DNA from: Thermoflexus hugenholtzii JAD2
Lineage (GTDB): Bacteria; Chloroflexota; Anaerolineae; Thermoflexales; Thermoflexaceae
DNA: 64,000 nt
Reading direction: 5' to 3'
NCBI RefSeq assembly: GCF_900187885.1
Contig: NZ_FYEK01000028.1
Location: 62,001-126,000 of the forward strand
How positions within the stretch are numbered: the first letter of the stretch is position 1; every line of letters starts with the position of its first letter. The position numbers were made by a program, and so were the translations under genes. Below are positions 52,554-63,935 of this stretch, in pieces. The notes below the pieces were generated by a model. That model was not told where the DNA came from. It saw only the letters and a list, made by a program, of their open reading frames with translations, and searched no databases.

Positions 52554-53447
52554 TCAGGCCGCTTGAGGAAGAAGACGGCGCAACCAGCGGGGCTGGCTCA
52601 TCGCCCGTTCCAGCCCGGCCAGGGCGGCCCGCGCCGCCCGCTCTCCCCGCTCCAGGATCTCCGGCGCCCGGTCCAGGGCGAACACCGGGATGTCCCCGGT
52701 GGGGACCCGGATCAGCCAGTCCGGGGGCGTCCGGGCCAGGCGGGCCTCTGTGATCCACCGGGCCATGATGCCCACCGAGCCGAACACCACCTCCAGCGTC
52801 CGGCTCCAGCGTGCCCGCCGGGTCAGCCAGCGGATCAGCAGCGGGCCTGGCAGCTCCTCGGGCAGGCGGCGATCGCCGCCGGACCTCATCGGTCCAGAGA
52901 GATCCACTCCGATGACGAAGGTGGCCCCCAGGCCTCGGGCCACATCCACCGGCAACGGGTTGAGGACCCCGCCGTCGATCAAGCGCCGGCCCTGCCAGAG
53001 AACCGGCGGGAAGACACCCGGGAAGGCGCTGGTCGCCAGCATGGCCTCCACCAGCGGACCTCGATCCAGCCAGATCTCCTCTCCGGTGTCCAGGTCCACC
53101 GCCACCGCCGCGAAGCGAATAGGCAGCTCCTCGATCCGCACCTCCCCTACCGCTTCCCGCAGGAGGCGGGCCAGCCCCCGCGTGCTGACCAGCGCCGTCC
53201 CATCGGGATCCAGGCGCATGAACATCCGCCAGCCGATGCGGCGGGCCAGGGCCTCGATGGCCTCCGGGGAGAGCCCGGCTGCGAACAGGCCGCCCACGAT
53301 GCCCCCTGCGCTGGTGCCGGTGACCACCGCCGGCCGCCAGCCCGCCTCCACCAGCACCCGGAGCACCCGGATGTGGGCGAAGCCCCGGGCGCCCCCGCCG
53401 CTCAGGGCGATCCCTAGCCGATGCCGCTGTCCGAGCTCCCAGCGCAT
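52554..53447 (-). CDS. Patatin-like phospholipase (RssA/NTE-like)
   Basis: 297 residues from the ATG at 53447 (MRWELGQRHRLGIAL). Oxyanion motif LSGGGARGFAHIRVL near residue 15, nucleophile GTSAGG near residue 43 and the catalytic Asp in LIDGGVLNPLP near residue 163. The Ser-Asp dyad is complete, so lipid acyl-hydrolase activity is expected. First gene of the set with the LuxR-type regulator and CNNM protein. Confidence 0.9.
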   Translation of the reverse strand: MRWELGQRHRLGIALSGGGARGFAHIRVLRVLVEAGWRPAVVTGTSAGGIVGGLFAAGLSPEAIEALARRIGWRMFMRLDPDGTALVSTRGLARLLREAVGEVRIEELPIRFAAVAVDLDTGEEIWLDRGPLVEAMLATSAFPGVFPPVLWQGRRLIDGGVLNPLPVDVARGLGATFVIGVDLSGPMRSGGDRRLPEELPGPLLIRWLTRRARWSRTLEVVFGSVGIMARWITEARLARTPPDWLIRVPTGDIPVFALDRAPEILERGERAARAALAGLERAMSQPRWLRRLLPQAA

Positions 53448-53626
53448 CGTGGGTCCTTCTCCCTGTCCGAATTTTCGATCTCCCAGGGGAATTATACGGA
53501 TCCCGGGGGAGTCTTGCGAAAGCCGACGAGGCCCCTGGATACGGTGGATCTGCGGCTTAACCTTGATCTCCCCTTCACCGCTCAATTCAGGTTACAATTT
53601 CGGAAAACCTTGGGGAGGGGAGGACG

Positions 53627-54781
53627 ATGCCCTTATGGACCCGTCGGCGGTTGCTGCAGCAACTTGGGGGACTGGGCCTGGGCCTGGTGGCCGGAGCCTG
53701 CGGGCGGATGCTGGAGACGCTCACCCCTACCTCCTCCCCGACGCCGCGTCCTGACCCCAGCCCGACGCCCTGGCCTTCGCCCACCGCCACGGCGATCCCG
53801 ACCGACACGCCCATCCCGCCCTCCCCCACCCCGGCCCCCACGCCGACCAAGACCCCGTGGCCGCCCTTCCCCCGGCCCAGCAAGCTGGGGATCGTCGTCC
53901 AGTGGTTCCGGGACGTCCACATTGTGAGCCTGATCGTGAACACCCGGATGCGGGTGGTGAAGATCATCGACGATTTCGGACGGGCACCGGAGATCAAAGC
54001 GGCCTCCCCCAACACCGTCCTCATCGGGCGCATCACCCGCAACCACAACTTCGGCTTTGAGGAGCATCTCCGGGACGGCCGGACGGATATGCGGGCGGCG
54101 GCGGAGTGGTATGTCAACCGGTTCATGGACATCTATCTGGCGAACCCGTTGATCGACTACTGGGAGGGGCACAACGAGCCCCGTCCCCACAACCATGAAG
54201 TCATGCGCCTCTTCGCCCAGTTCGAGATCGAGCGGATGAAACTGATGGCCCAGCGGGGCCTCAAGTGCGCCATCGGGAACTTCCCCAACGGCTCGCCGGA
54301 CCTGGAGCTGTGGGTGGATTTCCTTCCGGCCCTCCAGACCGCCCGGCAGCTCGGCGGGATCCTGGCCCTTCACGAATACGCCTCCCCCACCCTCGACGCC
54401 GGGGTGGATCCCCAGACCGGGGAGGGCTGGTTCACCCTGCGCTACCGCAAGGTCTATCGCTATATGGTCCCCCGGGAATATCAAATCCCCATTGTGATCA
54501 CAGAGCTGGGGATTGACGACGTTCCCACTTTCCATGGGCCGCCCTCCCGGGGCTGGCGCAATTACCTGAGCTACTGGGCCCAGCGAGGCTTCGGGGATCC
54601 CCATTACTTTTACCTGCGCCAGCTCTGGTGGTATGACGAGGAGCTCCAGAAGGACGATTACGTGCTGGGGGCGACGGTTTACGTCGCGGGGGCTTTTGAG
54701 GAATGGGCTTCCTACGAGATCATGGTGGAGCCCTTCCGGGAGATGTTCGAAGATTACCTGCGGGCGCATCCGAACCCATGA
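53627..54781 (+). CDS. Lipoprotein with glycoside-hydrolase-like TIM barrel
   Basis: 384 residues. The N-terminus has twin arginines (WTRRRLLQQLGGLGLGLVAG) and a lipobox Cys in AGACGRM, so export by Tat followed by lipidation is likely. A Pro/Thr/Ser linker (about 35-85) leads to a domain with YWEGHNEPRPHNHE (about residue 180) and IVITELGIDDVP (about 285), positions expected for the acid/base and nucleophile glutamates of clan GH-A. The carbohydrate substrate is unknown. The stop overlaps maf by 4 bases. Confidence 0.75.
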   Translation: MPLWTRRRLLQQLGGLGLGLVAGACGRMLETLTPTSSPTPRPDPSPTPWPSPTATAIPTDTPIPPSPTPAPTPTKTPWPPFPRPSKLGIVVQWFRDVHIVSLIVNTRMRVVKIIDDFGRAPEIKAASPNTVLIGRITRNHNFGFEEHLRDGRTDMRAAAEWYVNRFMDIYLANPLIDYWEGHNEPRPHNHEVMRLFAQFEIERMKLMAQRGLKCAIGNFPNGSPDLELWVDFLPALQTARQLGGILALHEYASPTLDAGVDPQTGEGWFTLRYRKVYRYMVPREYQIPIVITELGIDDVPTFHGPPSRGWRNYLSYWAQRGFGDPHYFYLRQLWWYDEELQKDDYVLGATVYVAGAFEEWASYEIMVEPFREMFEDYLRAHPNP

Positions 54782-55434
54782 TCCCGGAGCGCTGGGTCCT
54801 GGCTTCCGCCTCGCCGCGACGTCGCGCGCTGATCGCGCTCCTCGGGCATCCCGTGGAAGTCCTCCCGGTGGAGATCGATGAAAGCCCAAGGCCGGGCGAG
54901 GGGCCGCCTGCCTGCGCCGCCCGGCTGGCCCGGGCCAAGGTCGAGGCGGCCCGCCTTCAGGCCCCTGAGGCGCTGATCCTGGCGGCGGACACCGTGGTGG
55001 ATCTGGAAGGGCAGATCCTGGGCAAGCCGGCCGACGCCGAGGAGGCGCGGGCGATGCTGCGCGCCCTGCGTGGGCGCACCCATCAGGTCCACACCGCTGT
55101 GGCGGTCCATCACCCGCTTCGGGGTGAGACGTGGGTGGAGGTGGCCACGACCCAGGTGATCATGCGTTCCTACGCCGACGAAGAGATCGAGGCGTATCTG
55201 GCCACGGGGGATCCCTTCGACAAGGCAGGGGCCTATGCTGTTCAGCATCCAACTTTCCGGCCGGCGGCGGCCGTTGTGGGGTGCTACGCCGCTGTGGTCG
55301 GCCTTCCCCTCTGCCACCTAGCGCGGATCCTGCGGCGCTGGGGCTGGGCACCGCCCGCCGATCTCCCCGATCGCTGCCAGGCCGCCCTCGCCCATCGCTG
55401 CTCCGTTTACCCGGAGATCCTGAACGCCCGCTGA
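54778..55434 (+). CDS. maf: Maf-family nucleotide pyrophosphatase
   Basis: 218 residues. Family signatures: LASASPRRRALIALLG at the start, the KVEAAR segment, the catalytic ILAADTVVDLEGQILGKP near residue 68 and GDPFDKAGAYAVQ near residue 143. Maf proteins hydrolyse dTTP, UTP or modified nucleotides. It is translationally coupled to the glycosidase-like gene, an odd pairing. The C-terminal 30 residues extend beyond the core. Confidence 0.9.
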   Translation: MIPERWVLASASPRRRALIALLGHPVEVLPVEIDESPRPGEGPPACAARLARAKVEAARLQAPEALILAADTVVDLEGQILGKPADAEEARAMLRALRGRTHQVHTAVAVHHPLRGETWVEVATTQVIMRSYADEEIEAYLATGDPFDKAGAYAVQHPTFRPAAAVVGCYAAVVGLPLCHLARILRRWGWAPPADLPDRCQAALAHRCSVYPEILNAR

Positions 55435-55537
55435 AGAAACGACTTCCGTCCTCTCCACTGGAGTTCCCCTGACAGCTCCTTGAAGTCGATCCACCAAATT
55501 TTGGAAACCTATTGACGGCCATCCCATGCCATCCTAA

Positions 55538-55657
55538 GAACTCATCTCAAAACTCTCCAAGCAATGAGGGAGCAGGCAAGGAACGCCCATTGCTCCTCGC
55601 TCCGCTCCCGAAACGCCATCGCCTCCCCCTGGATCAGGTTCCTCAAGATCGAGGATA

Positions 55658-55686
<29 letters not shown>
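55538..55686. mobile_element. MITE-like remnant of an insertion sequence
   Basis: 149 bases bounded by a perfect 16-bp inverted repeat, GAACTCATCTCAAAAC (55538-55553) and GTTTTGAGATGAGTTC (55671-55686). The minus strand inside still encodes a transposase-like C-terminus (AMAFRERSEEQWAFLACSLI then AWRVLR and a stop within the terminal repeat). So the element is an IS reduced to its ends. Target duplication is unclear (CTAA left, CTGA right). It overlaps the end of thiE. Confidence 0.8.
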
Positions 55687-57099
<1,413 letters not shown>

Positions 57100-57123
57100 T
57101 CACCCCCTCGATCGAAGCAATGG

Positions 57124-57423
57124 GTCACGGCAAAAGCCGCTCTGCCAATCATCGTTCTTCCCGACAGGGGACTTTAGCCCTGAACCTCGGTCCTCGATGG
57201 CGCAAGTTCGCGGCGGAAGCCGCTCCTACAAAATACAAAAATTGATCTTTGGTAGGAGGGACTTTAGCCCCGAACCCCCGTCTTCGATGACACGAGGGCG
57301 CGGCGGAAGCCGCTCCTACAACATAGATGCCGAAATGAATTTCGGCTTACAAAGGGGCTTCAGCCCCACATCTTCACCTTCGATGGCCCAAAGTCGCGGC
57401 ACAAGCCGCTCTTGCCCCTACAT
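57124..57423. repeat. Tandem palindromic repeats between thiS and thiG
   Basis: Three copies of the same about 70-base unit as at 18631: 57166-57231, 57251-57321 and 57352-57423, plus a lone right arm near 57124-57146. Consensus: GTAGGAGGGG, CTTTAGCCCC, GAACCTCCGTCTTCGATGG, then GGCGGAAGCCGCTCCTACAA. Between copies two and three is a perfect palindrome GCCGAAATGAATTTCGGC (57329-57346). It lies inside the thi operon. Confidence 0.85.
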
Positions 57424-57443
57424 GCCCACGGTTTACAGGGCTT

Positions 57444-57671
57444 TCATCCACCGGCCACCGCGTGGACGATCTCCACACGGTCCCCCGGCTGAAGGGCGAC
57501 GCGCTCCCATTCGGAACGTGGGATCACCGTAGCGTTGACCGCCACCGCGATCCCCGGCCGGTCCGGGTCCAGGCCCAGGCGGGCCAGCAGCTCCCGGATG
57601 GTCCCCGGCTGATAGGAATAGGGCTGCCCATTGACGGTCAGGATTGCTTCCGACGTTCCGGTGCGCTCCAT
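57444..57671 (-). CDS. thiS: Sulfur carrier protein ThiS
   Basis: 75 residues from the ATG at 57671. Ubiquitin-like fold, ends in VEIVHAVAGG, where the C-terminal Gly-Gly is adenylated and thiocarboxylated. ILTVNGQPYSYQPGTIRELL and VAVNATVIPRSEW are typical. The ATG is 4 bases after the thiO stop. Confidence 0.93.
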   Translation of the reverse strand: MERTGTSEAILTVNGQPYSYQPGTIRELLARLGLDPDRPGIAVAVNATVIPRSEWERVALQPGDRVEIVHAVAGG

Positions 57672-57675
57672 CGCT

Positions 57676-58827
57676 TCACCTCCCGGATCCCGAAGGGGCA
57701 ACCGGCGCCCTGGATCGGAACCGCTCCAGGGTGAAGGGCTTGGCGATCTCGGGGAGCTCCCCCCGGGCGATCAGATGGTGGATCGCATAGGCAGTGATCG
57801 GGGCCAGCAGGATGCCGTTGCGGTAATGCCCCGTGGCCAGGATCAGGCCCTCCACCCCCGTCGGCCCCAGGATGGGGGCATCGTCCCGGCTCCCGGGCCG
57901 GAAGCCCGCCCACATCTCCACGATGGGCAGCTCGTCGATGCCCGGCAGCATCTCCCAGGCCCCCCGCAACAACCGGAAGATGCCCCCCGCCGTGAGACTG
58001 GCGTCGAACCCCTTTTCCTCCACGGTGGCCCCAATGAGCAGCCGGCCGTCCCGTCGGGGCACCAGATAGGCGTCCGGCCCCCAGACGACGTGCCGGATCA
58101 GCGGGGCCTCCGGAGGCATCTGCACGGCCAGCATCTGGCCCTTGACCGGGCGGACCGGCGGGCGGACCTCTTCGGGGAGACCGGGGATCTGGGCGGACCA
58201 CGCCCCGGCGGCCAGGATGACGGTGCGGGCCTCCAGGAACCCCCGGGTCAGGCGCACGCCCAGGACCCGGTTCTCATCGATCACGATCCCGGTCACCTCC
58301 GTGTGCTCCCGCAGGCGACCCCCGGCCCGCCGGAAGGCTTCGACCAGCGCCCGGGCGACCTTCCGGTTGTCCACCTGATGATCCTGCGGGCTGTAAATGG
58401 CGGCCACCACGGAGCGGGAGAGGTGCGGCTCCATCCGCCGCGCCTCGTAGCCGGAGAGCCACTCCGTAGGCAACCCCTGGCCCCGTTGGAATTCATAGAG
58501 GAACCTCAATCGTTCCGCGTCGTCCCGATCCAGGGCCACCACCAGGGTGCCTTCGTCCCGGTAATCCACCGGGATGCCGGAGGCGGCCTCCAGCTCCCGG
58601 GCGAAGTCCGCCCACATGTCACGGCTGGCCCGCAGCAGGGGCAGCAGCCCCTCCTCGCCGGGCTCCGCCTCGGCATGGGGGGCCAGCATCCCGGCCGCCG
58701 CCCAGGTCGCCCCCAGGCCCGCGCCTCCGCGCTCCAGGAGGGTGACCGGATACCCGGAGCGGGCCAGGAACCAGCCGATGGAGAGCCCGCAGATGCCGCC
58801 CCCGACGATCACGATCTCCTCTTTCAT
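57676..58827 (-). CDS. thiO: Glycine oxidase ThiO
   Basis: 383 residues. FAD-binding motif IVIVGGGICGLSIGWFLARS at the N-terminus and GLILATGHYRNGILLAPITA near the C-terminus, both typical of ThiO/DadA-type amine oxidases. It oxidises glycine to the dehydroglycine used by ThiG. First gene of the operon; the SD GGATAGGAG precedes the ATG, and a TPP riboswitch lies upstream in the leader. Confidence 0.92.
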   Translation of the reverse strand: MKEEIVIVGGGICGLSIGWFLARSGYPVTLLERGGAGLGATWAAAGMLAPHAEAEPGEEGLLPLLRASRDMWADFARELEAASGIPVDYRDEGTLVVALDRDDAERLRFLYEFQRGQGLPTEWLSGYEARRMEPHLSRSVVAAIYSPQDHQVDNRKVARALVEAFRRAGGRLREHTEVTGIVIDENRVLGVRLTRGFLEARTVILAAGAWSAQIPGLPEEVRPPVRPVKGQMLAVQMPPEAPLIRHVVWGPDAYLVPRRDGRLLIGATVEEKGFDASLTAGGIFRLLRGAWEMLPGIDELPIVEMWAGFRPGSRDDAPILGPTGVEGLILATGHYRNGILLAPITAYAIHHLIARGELPEIAKPFTLERFRSRAPVAPSGSGR

Positions 58828-58942
58828 CGCTTCGCTCCTATCCTTCGAAGGACAGAGCCCTGTAAAGCCGCTTTCCCGTTGCGGATCTCCGGGCGAAGGG
58901 AGCCAGGGGGCCGAAGGAGGCAGAAGGGGTGAGATCTGCGGC

Positions 58943-59040
58943 GCGCCCGCTTTCCCTCCGCCGGCATGATCCGGATCAGGTTCGAGGGGTCGGCGGCGGA
59001 TTCGGCCGCCCTCTCAGCCCGGCTCACCCGGACTCCCCCA
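58943..59040 (-). ncRNA. TPP riboswitch (THI element)
   Basis: Read on the minus strand the leader contains the hallmark blocks in order: GGGTGAGCCGGGCTGAGAGG (P2/P3 with the conserved CUGAGA pyrimidine-sensing motif), a variable P3 stem of GGCGGCCGAATCCGCCGCC, then GACCCCTCGAACCTGATCCG with the conserved ACCUGA-CCGG pyrophosphate-sensing helix and GATCATGCCGGCGGAGGGAA. It lies 116 bases before the thiO ATG and should turn the operon off when thiamine pyrophosphate is abundant. Confidence 0.95.
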
Positions 59041-59061
59041 ACGGACCCGCGCCCATGCGGA

Positions 59062-59090
59062 GTTCTAATCCCTTCCGCCCGCGGCGTCAA
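59062..59090 (-). promoter_or_regulatory. Promoter of the thiOSGE operon
   Basis: TTGACG (59085-59090) and TAGAAC (59062-59067) on the minus strand with a 17-base spacer, ending 21 bases before the riboswitch. Confidence 0.65.
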
Positions 59091-60341
59091 CTATTGAAGG
59101 GGCTCCCCCAGGGCGCGGCGCAGGCCGGCAAGGTCGGTGATGAACAGCATACGGAAGAGGAAAGCGCGCAGGGAGGGGCTCTGGGCCCACAGCCGGCGGA
59201 CCCGCGGGCCGATGGGGTCCTCGGCGCCGGCCGCCCCCTCCTCCGCGGCGTAGGCCCCGTAGAAGGCGAAGTAGGCCTGGTTCAGCTTCCGCAGGGCGTA
59301 ACCGTGGGCGACGAAAACCCGCCGACGGGCTTCCATATAGAGCTCCGCCCGGCGGACCTCACCCTGGGCCAGCAGGCGTTCCACCACGGTGCGGGTCTTC
59401 GCCAGCTCCCGGCCGAAATCGAAGGCCGGCCGTTCCGGGGGAGCCGGCGCGGGGGCCGCGTCCGCTGGCGGAGGCGGGAGATCCTCGGGGTAGAAACGGG
59501 CCAGCCAGGCGCGGCCCAAGGCCTTCCCGGCCAGATCGGCGACGGTCTCGTTGATGGTGCGGGCCTCCGGGCGGTCGTAAAACCACCCTAACGGCCCCAT
59601 GAAGAGCCAGTGATGGATCCACTCGTGGGCGATGATCTCCGTGAGCTCAGGCAGCCCGGTGGCCTCCATGATCATCGCCGGGTAGAAGGCCAGGCCGCCC
59701 AGGGGCACCACCAGGGAGGAGACGTGGAGCTGCCCATCCACCCGCCGCTCCAGGCGATCCATCTCGTCGGCGGTGAGGTCGGCCCGCAGGGGGAAGGAGG
59801 TGGTGAGGGCGATGCGCTCCCGCGGGGAGAGGACCATCAGGTTCGGCATGGCCGTCAGGCGAATCTGAACGGGGGGGATCGGCTGGCCCAGGAGGGCCAG
59901 CCCCTCTTGGGCCAGGATCACGCCGAGCTGCTCGGAGAGGATGGCCTCGGCCAGAGGACGGAGGACTTGAGTCCGTCCGTGGGCCTCCTCCCACCGCCTC
60001 CGGAGCGCGGCGATGGCGCCCGGATCCGGCGGGGTCGGCCCGGAGACCTCCCGTTCCAGGGCGGCCGCCGCCTCCCGGGCCTCCGACAAGCGCTGGAGGT
60101 AGCGCCGCACTGCCCGGCGCTGGGTCTCGTCGTCCAGGAAGGCCTGAGGGTTCGCTACGGAGAGAAGAAGCTTCTCCGCCCAGGCCTGAAGGGCCCATTC
60201 CGGGAAGTAAAAGCTTTCCCCCTGAAGCAGGAGGGTCAGACGGGTCTCCAGGGAACGGGAGGGCTCGGAGGCCGGGAGGCTCAAGGTTAGGAGGGCGACC
60301 AGCCCCAGGCCCAGGCCGATGCGGAGCCAGCGAACGCGCAT
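59091..60341 (-). CDS. Exported protein with HEXXH metallopeptidase-like motif
   Basis: 416 residues. A signal or membrane segment (LRIGLGLGLVALLTLSLPA) is followed by a helical region. The zinc-binding pattern is LTEIIAHEWIHHWLFMG near residue 235, with the candidate third ligand in TINETVADLAGKALGR about 25 residues later. A Pro/Ala-rich insert (PPPPADAAPAPAPPE) follows. I do not recognise the family. A membrane-tethered peptidase is likely but unproven. It stands alone, 66 bases after the mutase gene on the same strand. Confidence 0.7.
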   Translation of the reverse strand: MRVRWLRIGLGLGLVALLTLSLPASEPSRSLETRLTLLLQGESFYFPEWALQAWAEKLLLSVANPQAFLDDETQRRAVRRYLQRLSEAREAAAALEREVSGPTPPDPGAIAALRRRWEEAHGRTQVLRPLAEAILSEQLGVILAQEGLALLGQPIPPVQIRLTAMPNLMVLSPRERIALTTSFPLRADLTADEMDRLERRVDGQLHVSSLVVPLGGLAFYPAMIMEATGLPELTEIIAHEWIHHWLFMGPLGWFYDRPEARTINETVADLAGKALGRAWLARFYPEDLPPPPADAAPAPAPPERPAFDFGRELAKTRTVVERLLAQGEVRRAELYMEARRRVFVAHGYALRKLNQAYFAFYGAYAAEEGAAGAEDPIGPRVRRLWAQSPSLRAFLFRMLFITDLAGLRRALGEPLQ

Positions 60342-60407
60342 AAGGGCATTCCCGATGATCGCAGATCCCTCCCCCGGCAGGCGCTTCCCCGATCTGCGGG
60401 ATCCGGC

Positions 60408-62090
<1,683 letters not shown>

Positions 62091-62223
62091 GGCACCCTCC
62101 GGCCCGGGATCTCTCTTGCGGCGAGGCTTATCGCCATTATATGCGAGAGGAGAGAGAGGCAACAAACGATCGTCCGATCTCCCCTCCGGATGGGAGGCGG
62201 TGGGGACGAGGAGGCTCCGACGC

Positions 62224-62790
62224 TCAGGGCCATCCCCGCCACTCAGTCACCTCCTCGATGGGGCGGCGGGGGGTCTGGCGGGGCGGCGCATCGGGGGCCG
62301 GGTAGCCCAGATAGATGAAGCCCATGAACTGGGCGTCCTCAGGGAGGCCCAGCCAGCGCAACAGCAAGGGGTGATAGGCGGTCTCTCCGGTGCGCAGATA
62401 GGCTCCCAGGCCCATCCCGTGGGCGGCGAGCAGGATGTTCTGGATGGCGGCGGCGGTGGCCACGATGTTCTCGTGGGTCTCGATGGGGTCGCGGCCCTTG
62501 AGGCAGGCCACGGCGATGATCACCGGGGCGCGCTGGGGCCTGGCCCGCTCCCGGTTCAGCTCCGCCTCGGTGGCCTCCGGCTTGACCGTGCGGAGGATCT
62601 GGGCGAAGACCTCACCTAGCTCCTCCAGGGCGGGGCCGGTCAGCACCACGAACCGCCAGGGCTCGGTCAGTCGGTGGTTGGGCGCGCGCACCGCGGCCTG
62701 CAGCAACGTCTCGATCTCCTCTCGACGCGGCCGCTCCGGCCGCACCTTCCCGACCATGCGACGGGTCATGATCGCTTCCAGGACGTCCAT
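62224..62790 (-). CDS. Nitroreductase-family flavoprotein
   Basis: 188 residues from the ATG at 62790 ([19 protein letters not shown]); MREAAM 15 bases upstream is an alternative. FMN-binding signature [20 protein letters not shown] at the start, [17 protein letters not shown], and [18 protein letters not shown] near residue 115. It reduces nitro or quinone compounds with NAD(P)H. Substrate not predictable. Confidence 0.87.
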   Translation of the reverse strand: MDVLEAIMTRRMVGKVRPERPRREEIETLLQAAVRAPNHRLTEPWRFVVLTGPALEELGEVFAQILRTVKPEATEAELNRERARPQRAPVIIAVACLKGRDPIETHENIVATAAAIQNILLAAHGMGLGAYLRTGETAYHPLLLRWLGLPEDAQFMGFIYLGYPAPDAPPRQTPRRPIEEVTEWRGWP

Positions 62791-63200
62791 CGCCGCCTCC
62801 CTCATTGAGGGGCTTTCCGGCGCCCGGCCTCGCCCCAGGGGGAGCTGCGGCCGGAACCCTGGAGCGGCGAGCGCCCCCCTTCGATCATCCCCGCATTCCC
62901 GATTTCTGTCGAAAAATGGCATGGCCCGAAACGCCTGGAGGCCTTTTCGCCCCCACCGGCGAGATCCATCGGCAGGATCTCATGAAATCCGCCTGATCTA
63001 AATTTCACAAAATTGTTATATTATTCGCAAGGTAAACCTTGACAGATTTCGGTGATTGGCTTTATCATAATGGAAACTGTGGCTTCCTCTCTTGGGACTC
63101 CATTGGGCTTCAAAGGCCAGGGCTCTCGATCGCCTCTTTCCGTGGGCCCACGGGCAGTCCCAGCGGGAGGGGTCCCATTGGGGTAAGGGAGGGGCCATTG
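62791..63200. other. Intergenic region between divergent nitroreductase and DUF59 operon
   Basis: 410 bases. The stretch 62998-63075 is markedly AT-rich against the surrounding DNA and holds the promoter described separately. The rest shows no gene that I would defend. The leader between promoter and the first ATG is about 120 bases. Confidence 0.5.
63040..63069 (+). promoter_or_regulatory. Promoter of the DUF59/amidohydrolase operon
   Basis: TTGACA (63040-63045), 18-base spacer, TATCAT (63064-63069), in an AT-rich patch. Upstream from about 62998 the sequence is A/T-rich like an UP element. Confidence 0.6.
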
Positions 63201-63935
63201 ATGGATTCGGCGCAGGCGCAGCTCTGGCGAGCGCTGGATCGCGTTCTCGATCCCGAGCTGGATCAGTCCATCGTCCGGCTTGGGTTTGTGGAGGCGGTGG
63301 TGGTGGAGGGCTCATGCGCCCTCGTGACCCTCCGGCTGCCCACGTTCTGGTGCGCCCCCAACTTCGTGTTCATGATGGCGGAGGACATCCGGCGCGCGCT
63401 CCTCGAAGTGGAAGGCATCCGCACGGTTCGGATCCGGTTGCTGGATCACTTCGCTTCGGAAACCATCGAGGCCGCCATTCAGGATGGGCGTTCCTTCGAA
63501 GAGACTTTCCCCGGAGAGGCGCTGGGCTCGCTGGATGAGCTCCGTCAGTTCTTCCGGCGCAAGAGCTACCTGAGCCGTCATTTCGCCCTCCTGCGCGCTC
63601 TCCGCGCCGTGGGTTTCTCCCCTTCGGAGATCTGCGCGATGCAGCTGGCGGATCTCCTTCAGAGGGAGGAGGCCTGGTGGGCCCGCCGGACGGATGGGAC
63701 GCTGGTGCGGATCGAACCCGGGGAAGTGGTCTCCCGCTATTTGGAGCGCCGACAGGAGCTGGGCCTGGACAGCCGCCCGGAAGCCCCCTTGATGCTGGAT
63801 CCCGAGGGAACCCCGATCCCCCCGGAGGCCTTAGAGGATTACCTGCGGCGCAGCCGCGCCAGCCTTTTAAATTTCAGGTCCAATGCATTCCTCTGCCAGG
63901 CCCTGCTGGCCAGCCGGAAAGGAGGTGCCCCATGA
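63201..63935 (+). CDS. DUF59/MIP18-family protein of a monooxygenase-type gene cluster
   Basis: 244 residues from the ATG at 63201 (MDSAQAQLWRALDRVLDPEL). The first 90 residues are a DUF59 (SufT/PaaD-like) domain with LDPELDQSIVRLGFVEAVVV and LPTFWCAPNFVFMMAEDIRR. A helical extension follows with LLDHFASETIEAAI, FPGEALGSLDELRQFFRRKS. This two-part form is what I recall from the metal-cluster assembly protein downstream of propane monooxygenase genes in actinobacteria. The ATGA overlap with an amidohydrolase gene strengthens this. Confidence 0.7.
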   Translation: MDSAQAQLWRALDRVLDPELDQSIVRLGFVEAVVVEGSCALVTLRLPTFWCAPNFVFMMAEDIRRALLEVEGIRTVRIRLLDHFASETIEAAIQDGRSFEETFPGEALGSLDELRQFFRRKSYLSRHFALLRALRAVGFSPSEICAMQLADLLQREEAWWARRTDGTLVRIEPGEVVSRYLERRQELGLDSRPEAPLMLDPEGTPIPPEALEDYLRRSRASLLNFRSNAFLCQALLASRKGGAP

